A stretch of DNA of 64,000 nucleotides from Vibrio panuliri (GCF_009938205.1 NZ_AP019655.1:62001-126000); one strand, 5' to 3'; positions 52,445-63,054 are shown, counted from the first letter of the stretch. Numbers and translations: made by a program. Notes: a model not told the origin generated them from the letters alone.

Positions 52445-53212
52445 ATGTCTGGTTTTGGTCAGCATTTGTTAATTGATGGCGCTGAGATCTACTACCAAGT
52501 TTCAGGCAATCCTGATGGCCAATCGCTTGTAATGTTGCACGGCGGTTTAGGCAGTAGTGAAGATCTTGAAGGGCTAATGAAGTTTATACCGGATCTGTTT
52601 AAAGTGATTCGGATTGATTTACGCGGTCACGGACGTTCGACATTGGGCGAGCATCCACTTACTTACACTCGTTATCAGCAAGATGTCGAAGCGGTGTTGG
52701 ATACGTTGCAGGTGGATAAATTCCATCTATTTGGTTTTAGTGATGGCGGTACTGTTGGCTATCGCATTGCGGCGTGTGATGAACGTCGAGTGCTTAGTCT
52801 TTCGACTCTGGGGTCACAGTGGCGTTTAGAGCCGGATGATCCATCTATCGAGCTCTATCAAGGTTTGACGGCAGATTTTTGGCAACAAGAGTTCGCTGAA
52901 GAGATCGCGCGTTATGAGGAAATTAATCCCCAACCAGATTTTAATCACTTGGTTGCTCAGGTTAAAAAGCTTTGGTTAGACACATTTGATAGCGGCTACC
53001 CAGACGAGTTAGTCGAAGAGATCACTTGTGCGACCTTAATTATGCGTGGTGATAAAGACTTCTTGTTTTCTCTTACAGAGGCAGAGGAGTTGTGTGAACG
53101 AATAGAAGAGTCAGAGTTTTTCAATGTACCGTTTACCGAGCATGAAGCCCATAAAGAGTACCCAGAAGTTGTTGGGGAAGTTTTAAGACGTTTCTTACAG
53201 ATAAATCATTAA
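52445..53212 (+). CDS. Alpha/beta hydrolase
   Basis: 255 residues. Oxyanion-hole motif LHGGLGSSED (31-40), nucleophile elbow GFSDGG (Ser99), RIDLRGHGRS, an acidic residue in RGDKDFLF, and a C-terminal His in EHEAHKEYPEVV. All elements of the catalytic triad are present. Substrate unknown; likely an esterase or a proline-iminopeptidase-like hydrolase. Monocistronic, AAAGGA before the ATG and a terminator behind. Confidence 0.87.
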   Translation: MSGFGQHLLIDGAEIYYQVSGNPDGQSLVMLHGGLGSSEDLEGLMKFIPDLFKVIRIDLRGHGRSTLGEHPLTYTRYQQDVEAVLDTLQVDKFHLFGFSDGGTVGYRIAACDERRVLSLSTLGSQWRLEPDDPSIELYQGLTADFWQQEFAEEIARYEEINPQPDFNHLVAQVKKLWLDTFDSGYPDELVEEITCATLIMRGDKDFLFSLTEAEELCERIEESEFFNVPFTEHEAHKEYPEVVGEVLRRFLQINH

Positions 53213-53223
53213 TAGTTATAGAT

Positions 53224-53249
53224 AAAAACCTCGCAAAAGCGAGGTTTTT
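53224..53249. terminator. Bidirectional terminator, hydrolase / chemoreceptor
   Basis: AAAAACCTCGC-AAAA-GCGAGGTTTTT, symmetric with A- and T-tracts, between two convergent genes. Confidence 0.9.
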
Positions 53250-53272
53250 ATTATTGGGTTCTTGGCAATAAA

Positions 53273-54970
53273 TCAAACTCGATAGCGATCGATTTCCTCT
53301 TTGAGCGTTTCTGCCAAGTTCGCTAGCTCTAAGGTTGCTTCGCTGCTCTGTTCCGCCCCAGTCGCAGTTTGATTGGCCAACTCACTGATAGAAGATATGT
53401 TTGAGTTGATATCTTCCGTGACGAGACTTTGCTCCTCTGCCGCAGTGGCAATTTGAGTATTCATTGCGGTGATTTGGTCGACACTGGACTTGATTTGTTC
53501 TAATGCTTGTCCCGCTTCCATCGCTTTTTCTACGGTTGTTGCCGCATTTTCTGCCCCTTTCTCCAGCCTTTGCGTTGAGTCTCGGCTGCCCTCTTGTAAA
53601 CGTTGGATGGTTGCCATGATCTCTTTGGTTGAGGTTTGCGTGCGACTCGCTAGCGTGCGCACTTCATCGGCTACAACCGCAAAACCTCGTCCTTGCTCAC
53701 CTGCGCGAGCGGCTTCAATCGCGGCGTTAAGCGCTAACAAGTTAGTTTGCTCTGAGATGTCTTGGATCACATCAACAACCGTACCTATTTCTTCAGAATG
53801 TTTCGCCAGCGTGTGCATCGCGTCAACGGATTGCTGTAAATCAGTGGAGAGGTTTTCAATCATTTGAATGCTCTCTTCAACCACCACTTGCCCACTAGCG
53901 GCTGCCAGATCTGCTTGCTCTGAAGCTTCAGCTGCTGATGTGGCACTTTGCGCTACCTCATGTACGGTTGCGGTGAACTCGTTGATAGCAGCGGCAACCT
54001 GCGTGGTTTGTTCTTGCTGATTGAGGATAGTTTGCTTGGCTTGATTGGCCACCACAGAGTTTTCTTCTGATGTTCTTGCCAATTGGCTGATGGAATCACG
54101 GTTAGTTTTGATGACATGCTGAAAGTCGGCCACTATCTGGTTTACTGACTGCGCGATATGGGCAAACTCGTCGTTGCCTTTTATGTTGATTCGCTGAGTC
54201 AGATCCCCTTGCGCTATTTGACTCGACGTGGTCTCAAGCGTTTCTACGGCAAAGTTAACGCGGCGCACAATTAGCACCGTCACAGTGGTGATAACCAATA
54301 GTGCAAAAGCGGCAATCGCACTGAACACCAAAATAAAGTGTTGTTTGTTCTGCTCTGCGCGTTCAAAAGTGAGTTTGCCTTCTTGGCTTTGTAAATGAAG
54401 AAATTCTTCAGCGAGTTGTTTGGCTTGGGTAAATGGCGGATTGATCTTGGTGAGAAGAATGCTATTTGCTTGGTCAAAATCTTGCAATTCCAACTTTGCA
54501 ATCGCGGGGTTGAAACCTTGTTGAGTGATCCCATCAAGCGTTTTAGCCAGTTGCTCAATCACACTTTTTTCATCTTGATCTAAAGGGGATGCAAGCAGTT
54601 CGTTGTCGACAATCTTATGTAGGGAATCAAGAGATGTTTTTATTTGTGAGATATGCAACTGGATTGGGTGGTTGTGCATCTGGGCAAATTTTGACGTCGG
54701 ATCATGCTGAAAAGCCAAAAGCAATGAACTTCGCGCATTACCGAGTTCGTCGAGAATTCTGCCAGTGCGTTCTGTATGTTGTATCCCTTGAGTATAGAGC
54801 TGTTCAATGTACGCCGAGCTCTGTTGCATCCCGGAGATGCCTTTATAACCCAAGAATGCAAACCCAACTGCCATTAATAGCACACAGATTTTCAGCCTAT
54901 TACTGACGCTTTCGAGCTTAGAGAGCAAGCTTGAAGAGTGGGTGGGTGTAATGTTGTTATTCATGTTCAC
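53273..54970 (-). CDS. Methyl-accepting chemotaxis protein
   Basis: 565 residues. First membrane helix about 27-46, a periplasmic helical ligand-binding region of about 160 residues (four-helix-bundle type), second membrane helix 211-235, HAMP domain, then the signalling coiled coil with the hairpin tip [35 protein letters not shown]. Ends in [17 protein letters not shown], with no CheR/CheB-tethering pentapeptide. It carries signals to CheA/CheW at the flagellar pole. The ligand is not predictable. Monocistronic. Confidence 0.93.
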   Translation of the reverse strand: MNMNNNITPTHSSSLLSKLESVSNRLKICVLLMAVGFAFLGYKGISGMQQSSAYIEQLYTQGIQHTERTGRILDELGNARSSLLLAFQHDPTSKFAQMHNHPIQLHISQIKTSLDSLHKIVDNELLASPLDQDEKSVIEQLAKTLDGITQQGFNPAIAKLELQDFDQANSILLTKINPPFTQAKQLAEEFLHLQSQEGKLTFERAEQNKQHFILVFSAIAAFALLVITTVTVLIVRRVNFAVETLETTSSQIAQGDLTQRINIKGNDEFAHIAQSVNQIVADFQHVIKTNRDSISQLARTSEENSVVANQAKQTILNQQEQTTQVAAAINEFTATVHEVAQSATSAAEASEQADLAAASGQVVVEESIQMIENLSTDLQQSVDAMHTLAKHSEEIGTVVDVIQDISEQTNLLALNAAIEAARAGEQGRGFAVVADEVRTLASRTQTSTKEIMATIQRLQEGSRDSTQRLEKGAENAATTVEKAMEAGQALEQIKSSVDQITAMNTQIATAAEEQSLVTEDINSNISSISELANQTATGAEQSSEATLELANLAETLKEEIDRYRV

Positions 54971-55422
54971 CTCATTTATTAATTAAGCTTGTCTAATATA
55001 AACGAGTGTTTGAAAAATGCTCGGATGTCAGCTTGATGTAACTCAAAAGTTTAGAAAAAATGGCATTATTTGTATCTAAAGTGTTGCTGGTGTCTATGTT
55101 TTAATACAACAAAGATATGGTTATTAACTTTAATGAAATTATAGAGTTATCGTGAATTTATACGGTATTTTATTCCGTTTGTTTTACTATGATTTAACAG
55201 TTTGAACGATGATTTGGTTAACTGTTTGTGCTGGGGATGTTGCTTGTCTTCTGCTGCGTAGATGATTCTGCTTGGCGGGGAATCATAGAAAATGCGGGGC
55301 TAGAGTGGGTGTCTCAATACAAACAAAATGGGAGGGAAAAACGATTTTTGATTCGCAATAGATTTTGCCTGCCTCCGTTTAGAGTCCATCTTATTGATGG
55401 ACTCGTTGATGAGATAGCAGTG
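54971..55422. other. Intergenic region
   Basis: 452 bases. The part next to the chemoreceptor gene is AT-rich and must hold its promoter. A perfect 9-bp hairpin GAGTCCATC-TTATT-GATGGACTC at 55382-55404 lies 18 bases behind the stop of the TPR gene and could end its transcript. A 70-codon plus-strand frame at 55228 lacks a ribosome-binding site and family likeness and overlaps the TPR gene; I do not count it. Confidence 0.5.
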
Positions 55423-56274
55423 TTACTCTTCAGCGTATAGCTCCAGTAACGCTTCAAAGCGCTTATTGCCATGCAGTGATTCAAAATCTCTTTCATGGGC
55501 AATCAAATCGCGGGTTGAAGGGCTGACTTCTATTGCTCGCGTAAGATCATCAATGGCTTGTTCTTCGACCCCGAGCCTTGCAAAAGCGCAAGCGCGTTGA
55601 TAAAGCGCCGGTGCGTTTGCTTCATCCAAGTCCAATACGCGGTTACAAATACTGAGAGCCCAGTTGTACTCATTGGCTTCCATCGCAGCATCCGCTTTAT
55701 AGGTGAGCGCTTCGAGATCGCCCGGACGAATATGCAGGATTTCATCATACACGGCGATTTTTTGCTCTGGCGTTTGCATGCTCTGCGCACGCAGCCAGAG
55801 GTTATGTACCTCATTGATGATCTCAATCTCTTTGTTGTTCTCACTGATGATTCGGGTCTTTCGCTTTAAGTCGCGCTCTAAAGCGATAAACTTCTTCTCA
55901 TACTCTTGTGCTATCGCTTCCAGTCGCTTGTCTGCCATCTCTTTGGTGTTGACCTTCAACTCACGCAGTGACTGCCAACCCACAAAGGCGATCAAGGATG
56001 CCACACCAGCAATAATGTAGAAGAAATAGGTAACGGTCACGTTGGCGTAGTTTAGTGATTTATCGGCAACCGAAAGTTCTCGGTTGGTGATATCAATAAC
56101 CAGTCTTCGTTCTAGATCTTGTTGAGACTCACGTAGGGATTTGAGCTCATCCAAAATGTATCGTTCCATCAGCGGGCGATCCAGTAAGTCTGACTCGGAA
56201 TACTTTTCTTCGGCAAGGCTCGAAAAACTGGAAAAGGTAAGGAGGATCAAGAGAAGTGAAATGATAGAGCGCAT
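55423..56274 (-). CDS. Membrane-anchored TPR protein
   Basis: 283 residues. Signal peptide (ending SLA-EE), a helical periplasmic segment, one membrane helix (about 80-101, VTYFFYIIAGVASLIAFVGWQ), a coiled coil (KEMADKRLEAIAQEYEKKFIALERDLKRKTRIISENNKE, given here as about 108-150) and TPR repeats to the end (DLEALTYKADAAMEANEYNWALSICNRVLDLD, APALYQRACAFARLGVEEQAIDDLTRAIEV). The TPR part would face the cytoplasm. Not tied to a named family; a scaffold role is likely. Monocistronic. Confidence 0.75.
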   Translation of the reverse strand: MRSIISLLLILLTFSSFSSLAEEKYSESDLLDRPLMERYILDELKSLRESQQDLERRLVIDITNRELSVADKSLNYANVTVTYFFYIIAGVASLIAFVGWQSLRELKVNTKEMADKRLEAIAQEYEKKFIALERDLKRKTRIISENNKEIEIINEVHNLWLRAQSMQTPEQKIAVYDEILHIRPGDLEALTYKADAAMEANEYNWALSICNRVLDLDEANAPALYQRACAFARLGVEEQAIDDLTRAIEVSPSTRDLIAHERDFESLHGNKRFEALLELYAEE

Positions 56275-56398
56275 TTGGCTTCCTTACTGTAAAAAAGTTG
56301 TAGATATTTATCGTTCTTTTTCACAGTAGCAGATCGGCGTATGGTAACGCAAAGCGTAAGCCTTTATTTTCTCGAAGATTGAGTTGCTTTATATAGAT

Positions 56399-56425
56399 AA
56401 AGACCCCGCAGAGGCGAGGTCTTTA
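56399..56425 (-). terminator. Hairpin after the nitroreductase gene
   Basis: AAAGACC...GGTCTTT inverted repeat with an inner CCGC/GGCG-type pairing, about 80 bases behind the stop codon. Confidence 0.55.
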
Positions 56426-56504
56426 GGCTGAATTTGATGCCGTGTACAACTTGAAATAATGACGCTATCAGTACCCGTCTCTCTTCGTTGTATGAGGCAT
56501 TAAA

Positions 56505-57164
56505 TTATAGAACTTGTAGAATATCTTCGATTGGTAGACGCGCTTTAGGTTTACCGTGGTTATAGTCTTCACCATCTTTGTGGTAGCCCATCGCAAGTGC
56601 TACTTCACACACATAGCCGTCAAGCTCTTCTTTGAACAGTTCGCCGATCAGTTCTGGATCGACGCCTTCCATTGTTGTTGAATCAATACCCAAGCGAGCC
56701 AATACATGCAGCGTGTTACCCAGTGCTAAGTAAGTTTGTGCACGAGTCCAGTTACCATTGAAGCCAGTGGCATCTGTATTTGCTTCGGCAAAAGTGTATG
56801 CACCATCAAGCATGTTGTTGTACATGTCAGCAGGTAGGTGACCAGAAGTCACTTCTGCATCAACCACTTTTTTATAGTTGTCTTTGGTGTAGTTTGGGTT
56901 GTAGGCAAACAAAATAACATGTGACGCTTCTTTCGCGTGCGGCTGGTTAAATTGATGCTTATTAGCGAAAGTGTCATGAAAGCGCTGTTTCGCTTCTTCA
57001 CTTTCAATCACAATAAATTTCCAAGGCTGTGAGTTGATTGAAGAAGCTGATAGACGAATTGCTTGGTAAATCACGTCAAGATCCGCTTGCGGGATACGCT
57101 TTTCTGCATCGTAGCGTTTTGCAGTATAACGAGATTGTAAGTCAGCAATAATTGGATGTGTCAT
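56505..57164 (-). CDS. nfsB: Oxygen-insensitive NAD(P)H nitroreductase, NfsB/FRase I type
   Basis: 219 residues, the NfsB size. FMN-binding and dimer motifs are in place: LQSRYTAKRYD, LSASSINSQPWKFIVIES, NWTRAQTYLALGNTLHVLARLGIDSTTMEGVD, and VALAMGYHKDGEDYNHGKPKARLP. Resembles both E. coli NfsB and Vibrio fischeri FRase I, FMN-containing enzymes that reduce nitro-aromatics, quinones and free flavin with NAD(P)H. Cytoplasmic homodimer. Monocistronic. Confidence 0.9.
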   Translation of the reverse strand: MTHPIIADLQSRYTAKRYDAEKRIPQADLDVIYQAIRLSASSINSQPWKFIVIESEEAKQRFHDTFANKHQFNQPHAKEASHVILFAYNPNYTKDNYKKVVDAEVTSGHLPADMYNNMLDGAYTFAEANTDATGFNGNWTRAQTYLALGNTLHVLARLGIDSTTMEGVDPELIGELFKEELDGYVCEVALAMGYHKDGEDYNHGKPKARLPIEDILQVL

Positions 57165-57342
57165 AGTCGTACCTTTTGAATTCTTCTGGCGGATGCCGTG
57201 TTTACGAGGAGCATTCTAAGAGGATTGCGACGGGAGAAAAACTATCTTGCAATTGAAACATTATCAAAAAAAAATTGATAATAGCCGATCGTAAACGTGA
57301 GCGTGGAGTCTTGGCGGAATAGGTTGGTCAACGTCCCTAGCA

Positions 57343-60033
57343 TTAGCTGCCAACCAGTTTGATTAAACGTTCTGCGGTTTCAATTGCTTGTTTGCGGTTG
57401 GCAATATTGAGCTTTTGATACAGGTTACGGATATGCGTTTTTATCGTCGTGCCAGCAACATCTAACTGTTGGGCGATCTGCTCGTTGCTTAAGCCTGAAT
57501 AGATCAATCCTAGCACCTGCCATTCACGCTGGGTCAATGGACTATTGCGTACCAGTTCCGGCACTTCGGGGTGATGGACTATTTGTGCGACCAAACTTTC
57601 GTCAAAGTGTGCAGAGCGGCTGCGTTGTGCCGCGCTGACAGATTTTAGCAGTAAGTTGACGCGATAACAGGTCAGTTCATCCAGTTCTGCTTGAAAGCCA
57701 CTGTGTTGCAGTAGGGGTTTCAGCTCTTCAATGTTATAGAGAAAGTCCCCCATAATTGCTGTTTGGCTAGCGAGTGATAATGCCTGTTGCAACTCATGCC
57801 TCGCCTCGGCTTTATGACCTGTCGCTAAACTGAGCAATACGTCGATAATCGCATTTCGGCTGTGGTCGGCAAGAAGATGATGTTGGACCGCGACGTTATC
57901 CAATGTTTTGATAGTCTCGCTGGCTTGTGGGTATAAACCTAAAGCAAGTTGAGCACGAGCAATGTTTCGTCCCTGTAGTTGGGAAAAGTGATTGCTGGCT
58001 GGGTTTATCAGTTGGGCGTTATCAAGCCAGAGTTTGATTGCATCATGATCTTGTTTGGCCTGCCAAAACAGAAGCATAGCGAGGTCGGCATGTGCGCTGC
58101 CATCGAGATGATAAAACTCATGACTCATCCTCAGTTCAACTTCCGCAATATATCGGGCTGCTTTATCCATGTCTCCACGACAAAGTGCGATGCGTGCTAA
58201 CAGCGCATAGCTGTGTAGGGATAACTTATCTGGTTGTGAGTGAAGTACGCTGAGCGCTTGCTTTACACACTGCTCGGCATCATCCAGTCGGTTCCAACTA
58301 AACAGCAGCTGGGCACGGGAGCGCAAAAGAAATTCATGAAGTAAGTTCTGCTCTAACTGCTGATCCTGGATTAATTGAAAACCACTTTCTTGCACATCAA
58401 ACGCTGCCTGTAAGTAGCCCTTAGCAAACAAGACTTCGCTCTGCTGCAAAATCGCCCATAGGGCTTGGTGATGAACTTGATATTGACGCGCTAGCTTCTC
58501 CGTTTGTTGCATTAGAGGTAGAGCACGGTCTAAGTAACCGAGGACATGGTTAACTTCACCAATCACTGAGGTGGCAACAATACGACTATGAAACGCCTGT
58601 CCATCAATTTGACTCAAAGCGAGCTCTGCGAGTTCGAGCGCTTGCTGCGGCTGATTGTTGCTGATCGCTATTTGAGCTTTGAGCGCATTAAACTCGCCTT
58701 TCTCACTACTGGTGGTGGCGGTTTTAAGTGAGTCTGCTTGGAGTAATATTAAGCCGACATCCTCATTACGCTGTTGGCTTTGTGCTAGCCAAGCATGGAG
58801 GAGGCAAAGTGTGGCATTTTGATAAATCTGCGTTGAATTTAAACTGCTTAGAGCATTCTTTAGCCGCTCCGTGCTGCCTCGGTTAAACAGTTCCCAGCCA
58901 GAACGCTGCAAAATCTCGATAGTCATGTTTGAGTCGTTTGTTTGCTCGGCGTGATAGAGCGCTTGCTCAGGATTTGCATGTGCGAGCCAAGCTTGAGCTG
59001 CACGTTGCTGCAGTTGGGGTTCTAAACCAATAAAGCGGTTTTTACGTTCATCAGAGAGAAATGCCTGAAACAGACTATGAAACCGAAACCAGTTGTGTTG
59101 ACCGCGTATTGGCTCAATAAAAACGCCAAATTGTTGCAGGTTTTCGATAACTGATTGAGCATCGTTGCGCTGGGTTAACATTGCCGCCAGTGTGTGATTA
59201 AACTTATCTAAAATGGAGCAATACAAAAGAAACTCTTGGGTTTCGCTATCGACATTGGCAAAGACTTCTTCGACAAGGTACTCCCATAGATGGGTTTGAT
59301 TGACTTGAACTTGGCTCGGGTCAAGGGGGGGCAATGTTTGATCATGGCTTTGCCATGTGATCAACTCAAGTGCTGAGGGCCAGCCCTCAACATACTCATA
59401 CAGCTGCTGAGCTTGTTCAAGACTTGGTGGCGTCGTCAGTCGTTGTTGGAGGAAAGCAAGTGTCTCATCCATATTGAACGCCAATAGAGATTGATCGATT
59501 TCGCTGACTAAGCCATGAACACGTAAACCCGCAATACCAAGCGGCGGATTCGAACGGCTTGTGATGATCAGCGTAATGTTCTCAGGCATTAGCTTAATAA
59601 AGTAGCTCATTGCTTGATGGATCTTATCATCGTGGATGTGATGATAATCATCCATCACGAGATAACATGTTTTGCTGTATTTACTGATTTGCTTGAGAGC
59701 TTCAGTGACAATGACCATCACATCAAGCGATTGTGCTTGCTCAACGCACTTAAGGATGCTTTTACAGGCTTGGTTGCTTGCCTCGTTGAGCGCGGCTACA
59801 AAGTAGCAAGCAAAGCGATAGGGGTCATTGTCGTTAGCGTCAATATTGAACCAACCAACGCCTTGCTTTGAGGAGAGCCATTGTGATGCAGCGGTGGTTT
59901 TTCCATATCCGGCAGGCGCACGCATAAGCACAAGTTTCTTTTTCTCAGCCTGTTGAAGGCATTCCAGAACCTGATTACGCTGAATGAGCTCAATCATATA
60001 GCTTGGGCGACTGAGTTTGGAAGGAATCCACAT
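57343..60033 (-). CDS. malT: MalT, ATP-dependent activator of the maltose regulon
   Basis: 896 residues, against 901 in E. coli. N-terminal STAND ATPase with Walker A APAGYGKTT (39-47) and CYLVMDDYHHIHD as Walker B; a winged-helix and a long helical SUPR/TPR-like sensor region; and a C-terminal LuxR-type helix-turn-helix (LTQREWQVLGLIYSGLSNEQIAQQLDVAGTTIKTHIRNLYQKL). The N-terminus MWIPSKLSRP matches E. coli MalT. MalT oligomerises with ATP and maltotriose and switches on the mal operons, the first of which, malP-malQ, is divergent here. The intergenic CRP site fits cAMP control. Confidence 0.95.
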   Translation of the reverse strand: MWIPSKLSRPSYMIELIQRNQVLECLQQAEKKKLVLMRAPAGYGKTTAASQWLSSKQGVGWFNIDANDNDPYRFACYFVAALNEASNQACKSILKCVEQAQSLDVMVIVTEALKQISKYSKTCYLVMDDYHHIHDDKIHQAMSYFIKLMPENITLIITSRSNPPLGIAGLRVHGLVSEIDQSLLAFNMDETLAFLQQRLTTPPSLEQAQQLYEYVEGWPSALELITWQSHDQTLPPLDPSQVQVNQTHLWEYLVEEVFANVDSETQEFLLYCSILDKFNHTLAAMLTQRNDAQSVIENLQQFGVFIEPIRGQHNWFRFHSLFQAFLSDERKNRFIGLEPQLQQRAAQAWLAHANPEQALYHAEQTNDSNMTIEILQRSGWELFNRGSTERLKNALSSLNSTQIYQNATLCLLHAWLAQSQQRNEDVGLILLQADSLKTATTSSEKGEFNALKAQIAISNNQPQQALELAELALSQIDGQAFHSRIVATSVIGEVNHVLGYLDRALPLMQQTEKLARQYQVHHQALWAILQQSEVLFAKGYLQAAFDVQESGFQLIQDQQLEQNLLHEFLLRSRAQLLFSWNRLDDAEQCVKQALSVLHSQPDKLSLHSYALLARIALCRGDMDKAARYIAEVELRMSHEFYHLDGSAHADLAMLLFWQAKQDHDAIKLWLDNAQLINPASNHFSQLQGRNIARAQLALGLYPQASETIKTLDNVAVQHHLLADHSRNAIIDVLLSLATGHKAEARHELQQALSLASQTAIMGDFLYNIEELKPLLQHSGFQAELDELTCYRVNLLLKSVSAAQRSRSAHFDESLVAQIVHHPEVPELVRNSPLTQREWQVLGLIYSGLSNEQIAQQLDVAGTTIKTHIRNLYQKLNIANRKQAIETAERLIKLVGS

Positions 60034-60593
60034 CCTGTTGTTATCCTTATCTAACCAATCAAACCATCGACCTTTGTCAGGTTATGGCATTCTTTTGCTT
60101 ATGTTAGGGATAAAAATCGTCGTTGAGTATGGCTAGTTAATGAAGATTGAGGATAACAATGCCTAACTCACGCTTTATTGTCTGCTACGCCTTTAAAATG
60201 TGACATTGATCGTCTCTAGGTCGATTTTGACCGCTTTATCAGCGAAATTTTGCTTTGGACAGCACCTATCATCTTGTTTATATCCCTAAAAATGTGAACT
60301 GAACGGCATAATGATGGTTTAGACGCCTATTCTCGCGACGCTCTTTATAGGGCGTTTTTAGCTTGGTTTCTGTTTTGATGTGATGAGTTTCACGTTAAAT
60401 CTGACGATGGATAGTGAAAGTGTGATTTTAATCTTGTTTTTGCTGCTGTTTATCCTTCTACGCCCCTCCTTCTCCTCCTTTAGCTGCGTATTCATAGGGG
60501 GATGTATCGTTGTCGCTAGCTAAGCACGATGAGATCAACCAAGTATTTTTTTGTTGCTTGGCAATGACCGGGAAACTAGCAGAGACTTTAGCG
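60034..60593. promoter_or_regulatory. malT / malPQ control region
   Basis: 560 bases up to the malP start. Contains a good CRP site (listed), a weaker CRP half-site TGTGA at 60199, and a pyrimidine tract CCCCTCCTTCTCCTCC (60463-60478) whose reverse complement contains GGAGGA, the core of MalT boxes, followed by GGGGGATG at about 60496. I cannot fix the exact number or phasing of MalT boxes. Confidence 0.55.
60376..60397. promoter_or_regulatory. CRP-cAMP binding site
   Basis: TGTGA-TGAGTT-TCACG, one mismatch from TGTGA-N6-TCACA, in a symmetric AT-flanked context. It is about 200 bases before malP and 340 before malT. Confidence 0.65.
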
Positions 60594-63047
60594 ATGAAAC
60601 CAATACAGCAGAATCAATTCGACAAAGCTTCATTCCAAAATAGTGTTAAGAAACACCTGAGTTCAACTTACGCAACAACAGTAGAGAAGGCGTCTAGCCG
60701 CGCATGGTACCTAGCAATGGGGCGAGCGTTGGCAGAGTTAACCACATTTGATTTGTTAGAGACCGAGCAAGACGAAAAAATCCGCAATGCAAAGAGCGTC
60801 AACTATCTCTCCCTTGAATTTTTGATTGGTCGCTTAACGGGCAACAATCTAATTAGTATGGGTCTGTATGAGCATGTTGCACAAGCCATGGCGGAGTTGG
60901 GGCAGAATCTGACCGATCTCTTAGAAGAAGAACGCGATCCTTCTTTAGGCAACGGGGGGTTAGGACGACTGGCTGCATGTTTTATGGACTCGCTCGCAGC
61001 ACAAGAGTTTCCGACGGTGGGCTACGGCTTACACTATGAATACGGGCTTTTTAAACAATCTTTTGTACAAGGACATCAGCAAGAAGCGCCAGATGCATGG
61101 TGTGGTGTTGAGGGATACCCGTGGGAAATTGCTCGCCCAGAGTTGGCGCAAGAAATTGGCTTCTATGGGCACGTTGAGGTGGAGCAGGTCAATGGGCGTG
61201 AGGTCCGTCGTTGGGTGCCGGGGATGACAGTGCAGGCGATGCCATGGGATATTCCTATTGTCGGTTATCAGAGTGAAACCGTATACCCTCTAAGGCTTTG
61301 GGAATGTCGAGCAATTGCTCCGTTCTCGTTAGAGAGCTTTAATAATGGTAACTATTTTGAAGCTCAACACGCGCTAATTGATGCTGGCAACATCACTAAA
61401 GTGTTGTACCCCAATGACAACCACGAGAAAGGTAAAACGCTGCGCTTGATGCAGCAATACTTCCACAGTGCTTCATCAGTGCGTGATATTTTACGTCGTC
61501 ATGAAGAAGCGGGGCACACCTTAGCGTCTTTGCCGAAGTTTGAAACCATTCAACTTAATGATACTCACCCAACCATCGCCATTCCTGAGTTGATGCGTAT
61601 TTTGGTCGATGAAAAAGGTATGGGCTGGGATGAGTCATGGGCCATTTGCTCAAAAACTTTTGCCTACACCAACCACACGTTACTACCGGAAGCACTTGAA
61701 ACGTGGAGCGAATCTCTGATTCAGCGTTTATTGCCGCGCCATATGGAGATCATCTACCACATTAACCACTTGTTCTTGAAAGAAGTGCGAGAGAAGTGGC
61801 CAGGCGATGTTGCTAAGCAACGTAAATTGTCGATTATTCAAGAAGGTTTCCACCGAATGGTGCGAATGGCGAACTTGTGTGTGGTTGGCTCTTACGCGGT
61901 GAACGGGGTGGCAGCTTTGCACTCTGAGCTAGTAAAACGCGACTTGTTCCCTGAGTTTCACGAGCTATACCCGAACCGTCTACAAAATGTCACCAATGGT
62001 ATTACACCGCGCCGTTGGCTCAAATTCTGTAACCCAGGGTTAAGCCAACTGATTAGCGAGAAAATTGGGGATGATTGGGCTGCCGATCTTGACCGGCTTG
62101 AGGCGATTTCTCAGTTTGCCGATGACAAAGCGTTTCAGCAGCAGTTTATGGCGGTCAAAAAAGCCAATAAACAACGCCTAGCCGATTGGGTGAAAGCGAA
62201 TATGGATATTGAGCTGGATACCAACGCTATTTTTGATGTTCAGATCAAGCGTTTGCATGAGTACAAGCGTCAGCATTTGAATATGCTGCACATCTTATCG
62301 CTATATCACCGTTTACTAAACGATGCTGATTTTGACATGGTGCCACGCGTCTTTATCTTTGCCGCTAAAGCTGCACCGGGTTACCACCTTGCCAAACAGA
62401 TCATCTATGCGATCAATAAGATTGCAGAGAAGGTGAACAACGACCCACGCATTAATAACAAGCTTAAAGTGGTGTTTATGCCCGATTATCGCGTCAGCAT
62501 GGCGGAGATTATTATTCCCGCCGCTGATGTGTCTGAGCAGATCTCTACTGCAGGTAAAGAAGCCTCCGGTACCGGTAATATGAAAATGGCACTAAATGGT
62601 GCATTAACCATAGGTACTATGGATGGGGCGAACGTTGAGATCCGTGAAGAAGTGGGAGACGACAATATCTACATCTTTGGTTTAGAGGTGGATGAGGTCG
62701 AGCGTCTGCATGCCTCTGGTTATAACCCATATGCTTACTATAATGCTGACCCGCTTTTAAAAGCATCGTTGGATCTGCTGATTGGTGATGAGTTTACCCC
62801 AGGAGAGCCTGGTAAGCTTGGCGCAACCTACGATAGCGTGCTTGATGGTGGTGATCCGTATCTAGTGCTGGCAGATTTTGCTTCTTACGTCGCAGCTCAT
62901 GAAGCGATTGATAGCCAATATCGAGACCAATCCGGTTGGGCGAAGAAAGCCATTCTCAACACCGCGTTAGTTGGCAAATTTAGCTCAGATCGCAGCATTA
63001 GAGACTACGTTAATAACATTTGGCAGCTAGAAAGCGTTAAACGTTAA
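60594..63047 (+). CDS. malP: Maltodextrin phosphorylase MalP
   Basis: 817 residues from ATG 60594; 28 upstream codons are open but unlike the family, whose N-termini begin about here. GT35 glycogen/maltodextrin phosphorylase: NYLSLEFLIGRLTGNNL, EERDPSLGNGGLGRLAACFMDSLA, IQLNDTHPTIAIPELMR, VTNGITPRRWL, and the pyridoxal-phosphate site KEASGTGNMKMALNGALTIGTMDGANVE. It releases glucose 1-phosphate from maltodextrins by phosphorolysis in the cytoplasm. Operon with malQ, 54 bases apart. Confidence 0.94.
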   Translation: MKPIQQNQFDKASFQNSVKKHLSSTYATTVEKASSRAWYLAMGRALAELTTFDLLETEQDEKIRNAKSVNYLSLEFLIGRLTGNNLISMGLYEHVAQAMAELGQNLTDLLEEERDPSLGNGGLGRLAACFMDSLAAQEFPTVGYGLHYEYGLFKQSFVQGHQQEAPDAWCGVEGYPWEIARPELAQEIGFYGHVEVEQVNGREVRRWVPGMTVQAMPWDIPIVGYQSETVYPLRLWECRAIAPFSLESFNNGNYFEAQHALIDAGNITKVLYPNDNHEKGKTLRLMQQYFHSASSVRDILRRHEEAGHTLASLPKFETIQLNDTHPTIAIPELMRILVDEKGMGWDESWAICSKTFAYTNHTLLPEALETWSESLIQRLLPRHMEIIYHINHLFLKEVREKWPGDVAKQRKLSIIQEGFHRMVRMANLCVVGSYAVNGVAALHSELVKRDLFPEFHELYPNRLQNVTNGITPRRWLKFCNPGLSQLISEKIGDDWAADLDRLEAISQFADDKAFQQQFMAVKKANKQRLADWVKANMDIELDTNAIFDVQIKRLHEYKRQHLNMLHILSLYHRLLNDADFDMVPRVFIFAAKAAPGYHLAKQIIYAINKIAEKVNNDPRINNKLKVVFMPDYRVSMAEIIIPAADVSEQISTAGKEASGTGNMKMALNGALTIGTMDGANVEIREEVGDDNIYIFGLEVDEVERLHASGYNPYAYYNADPLLKASLDLLIGDEFTPGEPGKLGATYDSVLDGGDPYLVLADFASYVAAHEAIDSQYRDQSGWAKKAILNTALVGKFSSDRSIRDYVNNIWQLESVKR

Positions 63048-63054
63048 GTGCAGC

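Noticed and set aside
55228..55440. 70-codon plus-strand frame behind the chemoreceptor gene
   Set aside because: No ribosome-binding site or recognisable fold, and its end overlaps the 3' end of the TPR gene on the other strand.
60510..60593. Longer MalP start at 60510
   Set aside because: The extra 28 residues are cysteine-rich and unlike known MalP N-termini; the family sequence begins at the ATG of 60594.
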